The notes beneath the pieces were generated by a model, which made no database searches, was not told the origin of the DNA, and worked only from the letters and a program-made list of their open reading frames with translations. From positions 96,181 through 160,180 of the forward strand of contig CAZHCW010000007.1 of the NCBI GenBank assembly GCA_964531325.1: DNA of 64,000 nt, in the 5' to 3' direction. Numbering within the stretch: the stretch's first letter is position 1; every line of letters starts with the position of its first letter. Position numbers and translations under genes: made by a program. This DNA comes from UTCHB3 sp964531325 (GTDB lineage Bacteria; Bacteroidota; Ignavibacteria; Ignavibacteriales; Ignavibacteriaceae). Below are positions 8,511-17,791 of the stretch, one piece after another.

Positions 8511-9461
8511 ATGGCAAAGACAATTTTGGATTTTGAAAAACCGATAATAGAGCTTGAAGAGCGTCTCGACGAGATGAAAAAAGCTTCTGATGGTTTACAA
8601 ATTGATGGTGAGATAGCGAAGATTGAAGAGAAGGTGAAACACCTTAAAGAAAACATCTATCGCAGTTTAACCCGCTGGCAGAGAGTGCAGCTTGCCAGAC
8701 ATCCTGACAGACCTTACACTCTCGACTACATTTATAACATGACTGAAAATTTTGTTGAACTTCATGGCGACCGTGTTTTTGGCGATGATAAAGCGGTTGT
8801 TGGTGGTTTTGCAAAGATTGGTAATTTTAAAGTGATGGTAATCGGGCAACAAAAGGGGAGGGACACCAAAAGTAATGTTTACAGAAATTTTGGAATGCCC
8901 AGACCCGAAGGTTATCGAAAAGCACTTCGCTTGATGAAACTTGCGGAAAAATTTAATCTCCCGGTTATTACTCTGCTTGATACTCAGGGGGCATTTCCCG
9001 GTCTTGAAGCTGAAGAGAGGGGGCAGGCAGAGGCGATTGCACGAAATCTTCTTGAAATGGCGCGATTGAAAGTACCGATTATATGTGTTATAATTGGTGA
9101 AGGCGCTAGTGGAGGGGCTCTTGGTATGGGCGTGGGTGACAGGATCTTAATGCTTGAAAATGCCTGGTATTCTGTGATCAGTCCCGAATCCTGTTCAAGC
9201 ATTCTATGGAGAAGTTGGGAATATAAGGAACAGGCAGCAGAGGCTCTTAAGTTGACAGCTCAGGACCTGTTACCATTAAAAGTGATCGATAGAATCATTC
9301 CCGAACCAATGGGAGGTGCTCACAAGGATCATCAGGAGATGTCGAACACTTTAAAGTCGGTGCTGCTTGAAGAACTTGCCAATCTTGTTAAGATCAAACC
9401 TGACAGATTAGTAGAAAACCGGATTGAAAAGTTTGCATCAATAGGTGCATACCAGGATTAA
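8511..9461 (+). CDS. accA: Acetyl-CoA carboxylase carboxyltransferase subunit alpha
   Basis: 316 residues, the usual length of AccA. It moves the carboxyl group from biotin carboxyl carrier protein to acetyl-CoA, making malonyl-CoA, the committed step of fatty acid synthesis; it acts with AccD, which is not in this window. Visible signatures: the N-terminal helical region (FEKPIIELEERL), RHPDRPYTLDYI, LLDTQGAFPG, and GEGASGGALGMG at the crotonase-fold oxyanion site. It starts at ATG 8511, one base after the previous stop, and is followed after 3 bp by a thioesterase. Its position inside the polysaccharide operon suggests co-expression of lipid and surface-glycan genes. Confidence 0.97.
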   Translation: MAKTILDFEKPIIELEERLDEMKKASDGLQIDGEIAKIEEKVKHLKENIYRSLTRWQRVQLARHPDRPYTLDYIYNMTENFVELHGDRVFGDDKAVVGGFAKIGNFKVMVIGQQKGRDTKSNVYRNFGMPRPEGYRKALRLMKLAEKFNLPVITLLDTQGAFPGLEAEERGQAEAIARNLLEMARLKVPIICVIIGEGASGGALGMGVGDRILMLENAWYSVISPESCSSILWRSWEYKEQAAEALKLTAQDLLPLKVIDRIIPEPMGGAHKDHQEMSNTLKSVLLEELANLVKIKPDRLVENRIEKFASIGAYQD

Positions 9462-9464
9462 CAA

Positions 9465-9872
9465 GTGGTAAAAAATACTACAACGGTAAGGATTCGATAT
9501 GCCGACACAGATCAGATGCGGTTCGTTTACAACGGTAAGTATCTTGAGTTTTTTGAAGTTGGCAGAACAGAACTGATAAGAGAACTTGGGATGTCTTACA
9601 AACAATTTGAAGAGTCCGGGTTTTTATTGCCGGTTTATGATGCTTATATTCGATATCATTCACCGGCGTTTTATGATGAGGTGCTCGAGATAGAGAGTAT
9701 TCTTGCCACAAAGCCGATGGCAAAATTAAAAATTGAATATACTATCCGTGTTGGCGACAGGTTGATAGCGTCGGGATATACCCAGCATGCCTTCGTCAGT
9801 ACAAAAACAGGAAGACCCGTAAGGGCACCTGAATTATTTAACAAACTGTTTGATGAACATTTTAAGGAATAA
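9465..9872 (+). CDS. Acyl-CoA thioesterase, 4-HBT (YbgC/FadM) family
   Basis: 135 residues from GTG 9465. The N-terminal RIRYADTDQMRFVYNGKYLEFFEVGR is the hot-dog-fold thioesterase signature; the second Asp of YADTD is the catalytic residue of the YbgC branch. The family hydrolyses acyl-CoA or acyl-ACP thioesters in the cytosol. Substrate chain length cannot be read. It lies between accA and nadC, and its stop codon TAA (9870-9872) directly precedes the nadC start. The purine stretch AAGGAA near its 3' end (9864-9869) doubles as the ribosome binding site for nadC, so the two are translationally coupled. Confidence 0.9.
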   Translation: MVKNTTTVRIRYADTDQMRFVYNGKYLEFFEVGRTELIRELGMSYKQFEESGFLLPVYDAYIRYHSPAFYDEVLEIESILATKPMAKLKIEYTIRVGDRLIASGYTQHAFVSTKTGRPVRAPELFNKLFDEHFKE

Positions 9873-9875
9873 GAT

Positions 9876-10724
9876 CTGAAACAGATTGACAGAATTATTG
9901 AGTCGGCTTTAGAAGAAGACATCAAAAGTGGAGACATCACCACTGAAGCCATTATTGGTGATAACCGACCCGCTACAGGCATATTCCGCGCAAAAGCTGA
10001 CGGAATTTTGTCGGGTGTTGCAGTTGCACAGCAGGTTTTTGAACTTGTGGATGAAGAGATTGTCTTCAATCTTTTTTATGAAGAAGGTTCGTCGATCAAA
10101 AAAGGGGATATAATAGCTGAGGTGGAGGGAAAAGCCTCTTCAATTCTTGTTGCAGAAAGAACAGCTTTAAATTTTCTTCAAAGGATGTCCGGAATTGCCA
10201 CAACGGCATCTGAATATGCAAAAGCAGTAGCGGGCACTAACGCCAAGATACTTGATACGAGAAAAACGGCACCCGGGTTGCGGGTAACCGATAAATTAGC
10301 AGTAAAAACCGGAGGTTGTTTTAATCACAGAACCGGGCTTTACGACATGTATTTGATAAAAGACAACCATATTGAAGCCGCCGGTTCTATTTCGAAAGCA
10401 GTGAAATTGGTAAAGGAACATCAACAAGAGAACGAGACTTCTTACAAAATTGAAGTGGAAGTGAAAAATATTGATGAACTGTATGAAGCGCTTGAGAGTA
10501 GTGTTGATGTAATAATGCTCGACAATTTTGAAGTGGATGAAATGAAAAAAGCTGTTGAGATAACGAACAACAATTGTTTACTTGAAGCTTCCGGTGGAAT
10601 TACCATAGAGAATGTGAGGGAAGTGGCTGAAACAGGGGTTGACTACATTTCCATTGGAGCCCTTACTCATACGGTTACTGCATTGGATATTTCGCTCGAT
10701 CTGAAGTTAAAAACCCAAGAATGA
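9876..10724 (+). CDS. nadC: Nicotinate-nucleotide pyrophosphorylase (quinolinate phosphoribosyltransferase)
   Basis: Converts quinolinate and PRPP to nicotinate mononucleotide in de novo NAD synthesis. The conserved family N-terminus (ALEEDIKSGDITTEAI ... FRAKADGILSG) is encoded upstream of the first canonical start (TTG 10008). The only plausible initiator in frame after the preceding stop is CTG 9876, with AAGGA 7 nt upstream. Used that way the protein is 282 residues, the normal NadC length. Later motifs: ERTALNFLQRMSGIAT, DTRKTAPGLR, KTGGCFNHR and DNHIEAAGS bind PRPP/quinolinate. The stop overlaps the next gene's ATG (ATGA). Starting at TTG 10008 would remove 44 conserved residues. Confidence 0.93.
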   Translation: MKQIDRIIESALEEDIKSGDITTEAIIGDNRPATGIFRAKADGILSGVAVAQQVFELVDEEIVFNLFYEEGSSIKKGDIIAEVEGKASSILVAERTALNFLQRMSGIATTASEYAKAVAGTNAKILDTRKTAPGLRVTDKLAVKTGGCFNHRTGLYDMYLIKDNHIEAAGSISKAVKLVKEHQQENETSYKIEVEVKNIDELYEALESSVDVIMLDNFEVDEMKKAVEITNNNCLLEASGGITIENVREVAETGVDYISIGALTHTVTALDISLDLKLKTQE

Positions 10725-12211
10725 TCGACAAACTCAAACAACTTTCCAAGGAGACGGTTGTTTACGGTATCTCAACCGTTGTAGGCCGTTTCCTCAACTT
10801 TGTATTGGTCCCCTTTTACAGCAATATATTTAATCCTGCCGATATGGGGGTGATGGCGAATCTCTATGCCTACATGGCTATATTCAATATTGTTTTTATT
10901 TATGGGATGGATTCAGCCTATCTAAAAATGGGTTCTTTAAAAGAGAGCAAGGGTTCCACGAGGGTATTCACCACATCGTATATGACAATCCTTCTTTCAA
11001 CTGCACTCTTTTCGATTTTGCTTTTTGTTAGCAAACCATGGTTGGGAATATCAGTTAGTGCAGATCCTGCAGTAGTTGCAAAATATGAACACCTGATTTC
11101 ATACTCTATAAATATACTCGCTTTGGATGCTCTTACAGTTCTTCCCTTCATTTACCTTAGGCTTCAGAACAAGGCAATGACCTTTTCGAAGATAAGGGTC
11201 ATCAATATTTTGATCAACATCGGGATGAACTTTGTTTTGGTGCTTGGTTTTAAGATGGGGGTTGAGGCAGTATTTATTTCAAATCTGATAGCCTCGGGAT
11301 ATTCTTTTTTGGCTTTGATGCCATATGTTTATGGAAACCTCTCCACCGATTATGATTTTTCGCTTTTAAAAAGAATATTAAAGTTTGGGCTCCCGTTTCT
11401 TCCGGCGGGGATGGCAGCGATGTTAATGCAAGTGATTGACAAACCGATAGTGGAGAGATTAACAAATCTTGATACTCTTGGGATCTATAACGCCAACTAC
11501 AAACTTGGGATATTCATGATGCTTTTTGTGAGCATGTTCCAATTTGCATGGCAACCCTTTTTCCTGAAACACGCATCGGATGATAATGCCAGGCAACTGT
11601 TTGCCAGGGTATTTACATATTTTACGATTGCGGGTAGTATAATTGTTGTGTTTTTATCCCTCTTCATTGAGGATATAACCGCAATAGGATTTGGAGGGGT
11701 TCATTTCCTGGGAGAGGCTTACTGGGGTGGGAGGAATATCATTCCGGTGATTCTGTTGGGGTATCTGTTTTACGGCTTTTATGTAAATTTTAACGCCTCA
11801 TTTTATATCAAAGAGAAAAGTATTCCAATTCCTCTGCTTCTCGGTGCCGGGGCTTTAGTAAATGTTGGATTAAATTTTCTTCTGATACCTTTGATGGGTA
11901 TCATGGGGGCAGCTCTTTCCACGCTTGGCAGTTATGTGGTAATTTCGGGATTTTTCTTCTGGTACGGGCGAAAGTTATTTGAAATAGATTATGAGTTCAG
12001 AAAAATATTTTCAATTTTGGGCTTGATTACAGTAGTATTTATAATTTATTATTCATTTATCTCGGGGCAGGATGTTTCATTTTTTATCAAATTTCTTATT
12101 TCTCTGGGATTTGTTTTGTCAATTATTCTTACGGGAGTATTAAGTTTAAGAGAAATAAAAGTAATGCAAGATATGATTACCGGATTTACCGGAAGGTTCA
12201 GGAGAAAATAG
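10721..12211 (+). CDS. Polysaccharide repeat-unit flippase / polysaccharide biosynthesis protein (Wzx-like)
   Basis: A 496-residue integral membrane protein with about 12-14 predicted helices spread evenly along its length. The start KLSKETVVYGISTVVGRFLNF is typical of MATE/MOP-superfamily polysaccharide transporters, and so are FGLPFLPAGMAAMLMQVIDKPI in the middle and the C-terminal pair of helices. It should flip undecaprenyl-diphosphate-linked glycan across the inner membrane. It closes the polysaccharide locus: all the glycosyltransferases lie upstream in the same direction. No Wzy polymerase is recognisable in the window, so polymerisation may be encoded elsewhere or absent. The start ATG overlaps the nadC stop. 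Confidence 0.88.
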   Translation: MIDKLKQLSKETVVYGISTVVGRFLNFVLVPFYSNIFNPADMGVMANLYAYMAIFNIVFIYGMDSAYLKMGSLKESKGSTRVFTTSYMTILLSTALFSILLFVSKPWLGISVSADPAVVAKYEHLISYSINILALDALTVLPFIYLRLQNKAMTFSKIRVINILINIGMNFVLVLGFKMGVEAVFISNLIASGYSFLALMPYVYGNLSTDYDFSLLKRILKFGLPFLPAGMAAMLMQVIDKPIVERLTNLDTLGIYNANYKLGIFMMLFVSMFQFAWQPFFLKHASDDNARQLFARVFTYFTIAGSIIVVFLSLFIEDITAIGFGGVHFLGEAYWGGRNIIPVILLGYLFYGFYVNFNASFYIKEKSIPIPLLLGAGALVNVGLNFLLIPLMGIMGAALSTLGSYVVISGFFFWYGRKLFEIDYEFRKIFSILGLITVVFIIYYSFISGQDVSFFIKFLISLGFVLSIILTGVLSLREIKVMQDMITGFTGRFRRK

Positions 12212-12670
12212 TTGGAAAATAGTTGTTTGTTAAAATTTAAAAGAATTGATGAAACGATGTCAGATATTCCATTGCCGTCATATCAGACCGATGGTGCTGC
12301 GGGGATGGATATTAGAGCTGCGTTGAGTGGAGATTTTATTCTGCCTAAGGGAGGGTTTGGTACTGTTCCGACAAACCTTCAAGTAGAGATTCCAACGGGA
12401 TTTGAGATTCAGGTTCGACCGCGAAGTGGACTGGCTTTTAAAAACGGAATCGGGATATTAAATGCCCCGGGAACAATAGATGAAGATTACAGAGGCGAAA
12501 TTAAGGTAATCCTCTTCAACTTTGGTAATGAAGATTTTGTGATCAAAAGAGGTGACCGGATTGCTCAGTTAATCCTTGGTAAGGTTTACAGAGCCAAAAT
12601 TGAAGAGTCAGATTCCCTCTCAGACACCACCAGAGGAACCGGTGGTTTCGGTTCAACAGGAAAGGTTTAG
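12212..12670 (+). CDS. dut: dUTP diphosphatase
   Basis: 152 residues from TTG 12212, immediately after the flippase stop. It hydrolyses dUTP to dUMP and pyrophosphate, keeping uracil out of DNA and supplying thymidylate synthesis. All five trimeric dUTPase motifs are visible: AAGMDIRA, RPRSGLAFKNG (the catalytic-water Asp lies in the following stretch), GTIDEDYRGEI, RGDRIAQLIL, and the flexible C-terminal RGTGGFGSTG that closes over the active site. Length matches the family. It is 3 bp from dnaE, so nucleotide-pool hygiene and replication are co-transcribed. Confidence 0.96.
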   Translation: MENSCLLKFKRIDETMSDIPLPSYQTDGAAGMDIRAALSGDFILPKGGFGTVPTNLQVEIPTGFEIQVRPRSGLAFKNGIGILNAPGTIDEDYRGEIKVILFNFGNEDFVIKRGDRIAQLILGKVYRAKIEESDSLSDTTRGTGGFGSTGKV

Positions 12671-12673
12671 AAG

Positions 12674-15600
12674 TTGGGTAAATTTGTACATTTGCACAAT
12701 CACACACATTATAGTTTGCAGGATGCAGCCTGCACGGTAAAAACATTGGTGAAAGCTGCTGTTGACCAGAATATGCACGCCGTGGCACTCACTGATCATG
12801 GGGTTCTTTATGGTATTCCCGAGTTTTATAAAACTGCCAAAGGTGCCGGGTTAAAACCGATCCTTGGGATGGAAGCATACATCACAATTGAAAACAAAAG
12901 CCGGTTCGATAAAGTCGCAGAGATTGATCCTCTGACGAATAACCGTAAAAAAGTTTATCACCATCTTATCCTTCTTGCCAAAGACAACAAAGGTTTCAAA
13001 AATCTGATAAAACTTTCTTCAAAGGGATTTCTTGAGGGATATTATTATAAACCCCGAATTGATTTGGAGTTGTTGCGGGAGTATTCGGAAGGTTTAATTT
13101 GTACATCGGCATGTATTGGTGGAGTGGTATCTGTGTATCTCAGGCAAAGGAATTATGCAAAAGCAAAAGAAGTGGCGATGCAGTATCACGAGATTTTTGG
13201 AGAGGATTTTTATCTTGAAATTCAGGACCATAAAATGGCAGATGACAGGTTTATACTTGAGGGAATGCCAAAACTGTCAAAAGAGCTCGGTATCAAATTA
13301 GTTGCCACAAACGATTGTCACTACATCAAACAAGAAGACGCCATTGCCCATAATGTATTGTTAAAACTCTCAGAAAAAGGGGGAGATGGTGACTATAAAA
13401 ATTTAAGATATGGCACCGATCAAATCTATTTTAAATCGCAAGAGGAGATGATTGAGTTATTTAAAGATCATCCCGATTCAATAGCAAATACAATTGAAAT
13501 TGCAGATAAATGTAATGTTTCGCTCGACAGTAAGGAATACTTTTTTCCTAAATTCCCCATACCTGAAGAATCACCCGACCAAACATTAGATGGTTATTTT
13601 GAATATTTATCGAGACAAAAATTTGATGAGATATTCCCGGGTGAAAAAACAGTTGAACTAAGGGAGCGATTTGAATACGAACTTAAGACGATTAAATCGA
13701 TGGGTTTTGCGGGATATTTTCTTATAGTTCAGGATTTTATTAGTGCAGCAAAACAGATGGGGGTTGCTGTCGGGCCGGGAAGAGGTTCAGCGGCAGGGTC
13801 TCTGATTGCGTTTGTACTTGGGATTACCAAAATAAACCCACTCGACTACGATCTTCTGTTTGAACGATTTCTAAATCCCGCCAGAAAGTCGATGCCCGAT
13901 ATTGATGTTGATTTTGCCGACGAAAAAAGAGGTGCGGTAATCGATTATGTGAAGCGGAAATACGGGTCGGAATCTGTTTCGCAGATTATCACATTTTCAA
14001 CGCTTGCTTCAAAAGCTGCGATCAAGGATGTGGGCAGGGTTGTTGGGGTTCCTCTGCAGGAAGTAAACAAGATCACCAAGTTCATCCCGTCGATTTTTGG
14101 GAAAGTTTACAGTATTGAAAAAGCACTTGAAGAAGTGCCTGAATTGCGTGAGTATCAGAAGCCTTCAGACCCAAGGGTTGCTGAGATGTTCAAATATGCA
14201 AAAACTCTTGAGGGGATGAACCGTAATTCGTCGAAACATGCTGCCGGAGTTGTAATTGCACCGGGGGATGTGAGTAATTATGTCCCTCTTGCCGTGGTTG
14301 ACACCTCGACAATGGAGGTTGTTTCACAGTATAATATGAAAGAGCTTGAGGCGGCAGGTCTTTTAAAAATGGACTTCCTTGGATTGAGGACCCTTTCAAT
14401 TATTGAAGACACATTGGCGATGGTTAAAACCACGAGGCCCAAAGAAGAGTGGGTGGAAGATATTGACGCCATTCCCTTTGACGATCCATTAACTTATGAC
14501 ATATTCTCAGATGGTAACACAACGGGGATATTTCAGTTTGAGTCGGTGCCTATGCGTAAGCACCTGAAACGGTTGAAGCCACATTCTGTAAAAGATCTTG
14601 CAGCGATGAATGCTCTTTACCGTCCGGGTCCGATGGAATTCATCGATGACTTTATCGACCGAAAATATGGACGCCAGCAGGTAACATATCTGCATCCCAA
14701 ACTTGAGCCGATATTAAATGAGACATACGGAATCATTGTTTATCAGGAGCAGGTAATCCGGATAGCCAATCAGTTGGCGGGTTTATCACTTGCTGATGCT
14801 GATTTGTTGCGTAGAGCGATGGGGAAAAAGGATGTTGAGGGGATGAAAAAGCAACGCGAGATATTTGTGAAAGCAGCGATGGATCACGATATCCCGGAGA
14901 AGACCGGTGGGGAAATTTTTGATCTTATCGACAAATTCGCCAACTATGGTTTTAATAAAAGCCATGCGGTTGCCTACTCATACCTTGCATATCAGACTGC
15001 ATATTTAAAAGCTCATTTCACTGAAGAGTTTCTTGCTGCAAACATGACGCATGAGTTTGGCAGGCAGGAAAAAGTAACTCTATTCCTTGAAAATTGCAGA
15101 AAGCTCGGTATTGAAGTATTATCACCTGATGTTAACATGCCGGGTAAATTTTTTACTGTGAAAGCCAAAAAGATCAGATTTGGTCTGACTGCGATAAAAA
15201 ATGTGGGTGAAACGGCAGTTGACAGTATTATTGAAGCGAGAAAAAAACTCGGAAGAGATTTTAAGAGTGTTTTTGAATTTGCTTCTCTTGTGGATTTGCG
15301 TCTGGTGAATAAACGGGCGATGGAGGGGCTTGTGATGGCGGGGGCGTTCGATTCGATCAACTCGAACCGGAGAGCGATTTTTGAGACGATTCCTGATATA
15401 ATTTCATTTGGACAAAATGTAAGAGAATTGAATGATGACGACTCTGCAAGTCTGTTTGGTGCAGAAGTACTTCAGGAGACTATAATTGAGCCGCCACTTC
15501 CAAACATTGATGATTGGGATGATGATGAAAGATTCAGGAATGAATTGATAGTCACAGGATTTTATATTTCCAATCACCCAATGGAGGCATATGAGCTTGA

Positions 15601-16162
15601 GGAGAGAGCATTTTCGTTTACCTCCTCTGTAGATAATTATGAGACCATCGACAATAAATTAGTTGGTGTTTGTGGAGTAATTAATGAGCTGGAAACAAAG
15701 ATTGGTGGAAATGGTCATGTGTTTGCGACATTCACAGTAAATGGATTTAACGGAATGTTTGAATGTACGATGTGGGCAAAAGCTTATGAGCGGCACATGA
15801 ACATGATTGTTGACGGGGCAGTGTTGTATTTGACAGGGAAAGCCGAACTTAATGGTGATTCTGTAAAGATACTTGTTGAATCTGCCATGCCGATTGATCA
15901 AATCGCCGAAAAATTTACTAAAAGGATCAAAATAACACTTGATCCCCAAAAAATGACACTCGATGATCTGGTAAAAATTTATGAACTTTCTGATAAAAAT
16001 CCGGGGAATGTGGAGATATTTTTTGAATATTTGCAGAATACGGAAGCGGGGATTAAACCCAGGATATTCAGAAGCACAATGATTAAAATGAAAATAAACA
16101 GAGAGTTATTGGGCAAAATCGGTGAAATTGTGGGTGTTGATAATATTGTGATCGACAGATAA
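12674..16162 (+). CDS. dnaE: DNA polymerase III subunit alpha
   Basis: 1162 residues from TTG 12674, normal DnaE1 length. The N-terminal PHP domain keeps the metal-binding HNHTHYS and ALTDHG clusters, so it may retain the exonuclease-like metal centre seen in some non-enterobacterial DnaE. The polymerase core has the catalytic Asp motif MPDIDVDFAD, preceded by GPGRGSAAGSLIAF, and later RPGPMEFIDDFIDRK and FNKSHAVAYS. Then come the helix-hairpin-helix region and the OB-fold (VGVCGVINELETKIGG). The far C-terminus contains a degenerate tau-binding-like domain. It is the replicative polymerase. A 100-bp gap separates it from the next gene, where a new promoter is possible. Confidence 0.97.
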   Translation: MGKFVHLHNHTHYSLQDAACTVKTLVKAAVDQNMHAVALTDHGVLYGIPEFYKTAKGAGLKPILGMEAYITIENKSRFDKVAEIDPLTNNRKKVYHHLILLAKDNKGFKNLIKLSSKGFLEGYYYKPRIDLELLREYSEGLICTSACIGGVVSVYLRQRNYAKAKEVAMQYHEIFGEDFYLEIQDHKMADDRFILEGMPKLSKELGIKLVATNDCHYIKQEDAIAHNVLLKLSEKGGDGDYKNLRYGTDQIYFKSQEEMIELFKDHPDSIANTIEIADKCNVSLDSKEYFFPKFPIPEESPDQTLDGYFEYLSRQKFDEIFPGEKTVELRERFEYELKTIKSMGFAGYFLIVQDFISAAKQMGVAVGPGRGSAAGSLIAFVLGITKINPLDYDLLFERFLNPARKSMPDIDVDFADEKRGAVIDYVKRKYGSESVSQIITFSTLASKAAIKDVGRVVGVPLQEVNKITKFIPSIFGKVYSIEKALEEVPELREYQKPSDPRVAEMFKYAKTLEGMNRNSSKHAAGVVIAPGDVSNYVPLAVVDTSTMEVVSQYNMKELEAAGLLKMDFLGLRTLSIIEDTLAMVKTTRPKEEWVEDIDAIPFDDPLTYDIFSDGNTTGIFQFESVPMRKHLKRLKPHSVKDLAAMNALYRPGPMEFIDDFIDRKYGRQQVTYLHPKLEPILNETYGIIVYQEQVIRIANQLAGLSLADADLLRRAMGKKDVEGMKKQREIFVKAAMDHDIPEKTGGEIFDLIDKFANYGFNKSHAVAYSYLAYQTAYLKAHFTEEFLAANMTHEFGRQEKVTLFLENCRKLGIEVLSPDVNMPGKFFTVKAKKIRFGLTAIKNVGETAVDSIIEARKKLGRDFKSVFEFASLVDLRLVNKRAMEGLVMAGAFDSINSNRRAIFETIPDIISFGQNVRELNDDDSASLFGAEVLQETIIEPPLPNIDDWDDDERFRNELIVTGFYISNHPMEAYELEERAFSFTSSVDNYETIDNKLVGVCGVINELETKIGGNGHVFATFTVNGFNGMFECTMWAKAYERHMNMIVDGAVLYLTGKAELNGDSVKILVESAMPIDQIAEKFTKRIKITLDPQKMTLDDLVKIYELSDKNPGNVEIFFEYLQNTEAGIKPRIFRSTMIKMKINRELLGKIGEIVGVDNIVIDR

Positions 16163-16217
16163 TGTGATATATGGACATCCATTAATAGCTTTAAGATATA
16201 AAACAAATTTTGTATTA

Positions 16218-16248
16218 TTGCAACTCTACTTTTAACAAAATCTACAAT
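16218..16248 (+). promoter_or_regulatory. Possible sigma70-like promoter for the SDR/thioredoxin pair
   Basis: TTGCAA at 16218-16223 and TACAAT at 16243-16248 are separated by 19 bp in the only gap (100 bp) between dnaE and the SDR gene. The spacing is 2 bp longer than ideal, so this is a tentative call. Confidence 0.3.
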
Positions 16249-16261
16249 AAAGGTTACATCT

Positions 16262-17086
16262 ATGAGTAATGGTTCCAAAGCAAAGTATTATGCGCTGATA
16301 CTTGGAGCTTCATCAGGATTTGGTGCAGCTACAGCGATTAGACTTGCTGAAGACGGATATAATATAATCGGAGTTCATCTTGACAGGGCGGTCAATATGC
16401 CTCTGGTTAACGAAATAATTGAGAAAATTCAGAGCTTTGGTGTAGAAGCCAAATTCTTTAATATGAACGCTGCAGACGAAAAAAAACGGAAAGAGATCAT
16501 AGATAGTCTGCTTGGTGAAGAATCTCAACCAAAAATTAAAGTTGTTATGCATTCCCTTGCATTTGGAACACTGCTTCCATTTATTCCAATCGATGATGAT
16601 AAATGCATGAGTAAAGCCCAGATGGAGATGACTCTTGATGTAATGGCTCATTCAATAGTCTATTGGGTTCAGGATTTATTTCGATCGGGATTATTGGCAA
16701 AGGGAGGCAGAATTTTTGGAATGACAAGTTCCGGAGGTCATTCAATAATTCCATCTTATGGAGCCGTTTCAGCCGCGAAGGCTGCTTTGGAATCACACAT
16801 TCGTCAACTTGCAAGTGAACTTGGGAAATTTGGGATAACAGCCAATGCCATCATGGCAGGCGTGACGGATACACCCGCATTGCGCAAGATACCGGGAAGT
16901 GTTCCTATGCTCGAAGTAGCAAGAAGGAAAAACCCTGGATTCAGACTCACAGTTCCGGATGATGTTGCAAAAGTAATTGCACTTCTTTGTAAAGAAGAAG
17001 CCGGATGGGTGAGTGGTGGTGTAATAAATGTGGATGGTGGAGAAGATATTGCAAGTTATGTAGGACAAAACAGCGAAACTATTTAA
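16262..17086 (+). CDS. SDR-family enoyl-ACP reductase-like oxidoreductase (FabI/FabL type)
   Basis: 274 residues. The N-terminal GASSGFGAATAIRLA is the NAD(P)-binding glycine motif of short-chain dehydrogenases. The active site reads S-Y-G-A-V-S-A-A-K: the Tyr and Lys are separated by six residues, the spacing of enoyl-ACP reductases FabI/FabL, rather than the three of ordinary SDRs. MTSSGGHSIIPSYG before it and VNVDGGEDI at the end fit the fold. The likely reaction is reduction of trans-2-enoyl-ACP in the last step of each fatty-acid elongation cycle. The assignment rests on spacing, not on substrate data. Thioredoxin follows after 15 bp, a probable two-gene operon. Confidence 0.72.
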   Translation: MSNGSKAKYYALILGASSGFGAATAIRLAEDGYNIIGVHLDRAVNMPLVNEIIEKIQSFGVEAKFFNMNAADEKKRKEIIDSLLGEESQPKIKVVMHSLAFGTLLPFIPIDDDKCMSKAQMEMTLDVMAHSIVYWVQDLFRSGLLAKGGRIFGMTSSGGHSIIPSYGAVSAAKAALESHIRQLASELGKFGITANAIMAGVTDTPALRKIPGSVPMLEVARRKNPGFRLTVPDDVAKVIALLCKEEAGWVSGGVINVDGGEDIASYVGQNSETI

Positions 17087-17101
17087 ACCAAAAGGAATAA
17101 A

Positions 17102-17422
17102 ATGAAACCTGTAACTATAACAGATCAAAATTTTACAGAAGAAGTAACTAATTCAAATTTACCCGTGCTGATCGATTTTTGGGCAGTATGGTGTGGCCCC
17201 TGTCGTGCGATTGCTCCCATTGTTGAGCAGCTTGCAGGCGAATATGATGGAAAACTAAAAGTTGGAAAACTTGATGTTGATGAAAATCCTGAGACAGCAG
17301 TGAAATTTGGAGTAAGAAGTATTCCAACATTGCTCCTTTTCAAAAACGGTCAGGTAGTTGATACAATTATCGGTGCAGTTCAGAAACAAGTGATAGTACA
17401 AAAAATAACCCCGTACATCTAA
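17102..17422 (+). CDS. trxA: Thioredoxin
   Basis: 106 residues, the standard thioredoxin length, without a signal peptide, so cytosolic. The redox-active WCGPC pair is Cys31/Cys34, and the cis-proline lies in RSIPTLLLFKNG. A general disulfide reductant that also serves ribonucleotide reductase. AAAGGAATAAA precedes the ATG as ribosome binding site. It follows the enoyl-reductase-like gene closely. No clear terminator is visible in the AT-rich DNA after it. Confidence 0.95.
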   Translation: MKPVTITDQNFTEEVTNSNLPVLIDFWAVWCGPCRAIAPIVEQLAGEYDGKLKVGKLDVDENPETAVKFGVRSIPTLLLFKNGQVVDTIIGAVQKQVIVQKITPYI

Positions 17423-17791
17423 TTACCTTTCAATAACAGTAAAATATTCGTATTTCGCAGTTGAACAAGGCAAAAAACAAAAAAATGTTAAATTTTTGTT
17501 AAATTTTTGAATTTTGTTGTTGTTTGAAAAAGAATTATTAAATAATTTCCATGTCTCTAAAATTAGTTTTTTGCTGATTTAGAATGGAACCAACAAGGAT
17601 AAATACACAGGTTATTGAAAAATGACCATAATTGGTGGAAAACAGTGATGATTTGTGCAAAAAAAAAGTGCTTTTCATCAAATTTTCTTGACATTGTGGT
17701 AAAAAGTGAGTAATATAGAGTTAATATTTTATGTTTTTCGCTAAATTTTCTAAATAACAATCCAAAACCAATCAATAAATAGGAGTATCCT
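17423..17791. other. 369-bp AT-rich non-coding stretch before the secretion block
   Basis: No credible gene on either strand. It is very rich in A/T runs (for example two copies of GTTAAATTTTTG-like sequence around 17485-17512). The right half holds the strong promoter at 17688-17716 and the leader of the next gene. The upstream A/T tracts at 17463-17550 could act as a promoter-activating UP region or bend, which is inference. Confidence 0.7.
17688..17716 (+). promoter_or_regulatory. Near-consensus housekeeping promoter of the T9SS/TonB block
   Basis: A perfect -35 hexamer TTGACA (17688-17693), exactly 17 bp spacer, then TAATAT (17711-17716), which matches TATAAT at four of six positions. 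Transcription would start near 17723, leaving a leader of roughly 70 nt. The leader ends in TAGGAGTATCCT, where AGGAG is the ribosome binding site of the first cargo gene. The best promoter I see in the window. Confidence 0.7.

Noticed and set aside
10008..10724. nadC starting at TTG 10008
   Set aside because: It would delete the first 44 conserved residues; the frame is open back to the preceding stop and CTG 9876 has a good ribosome binding site.
17423..17791. A structured non-coding RNA in the 369-bp gap
   Set aside because: No GC-rich paired regions or known RNA core are visible; the stretch is explained by a promoter, A/T tracts and leader.
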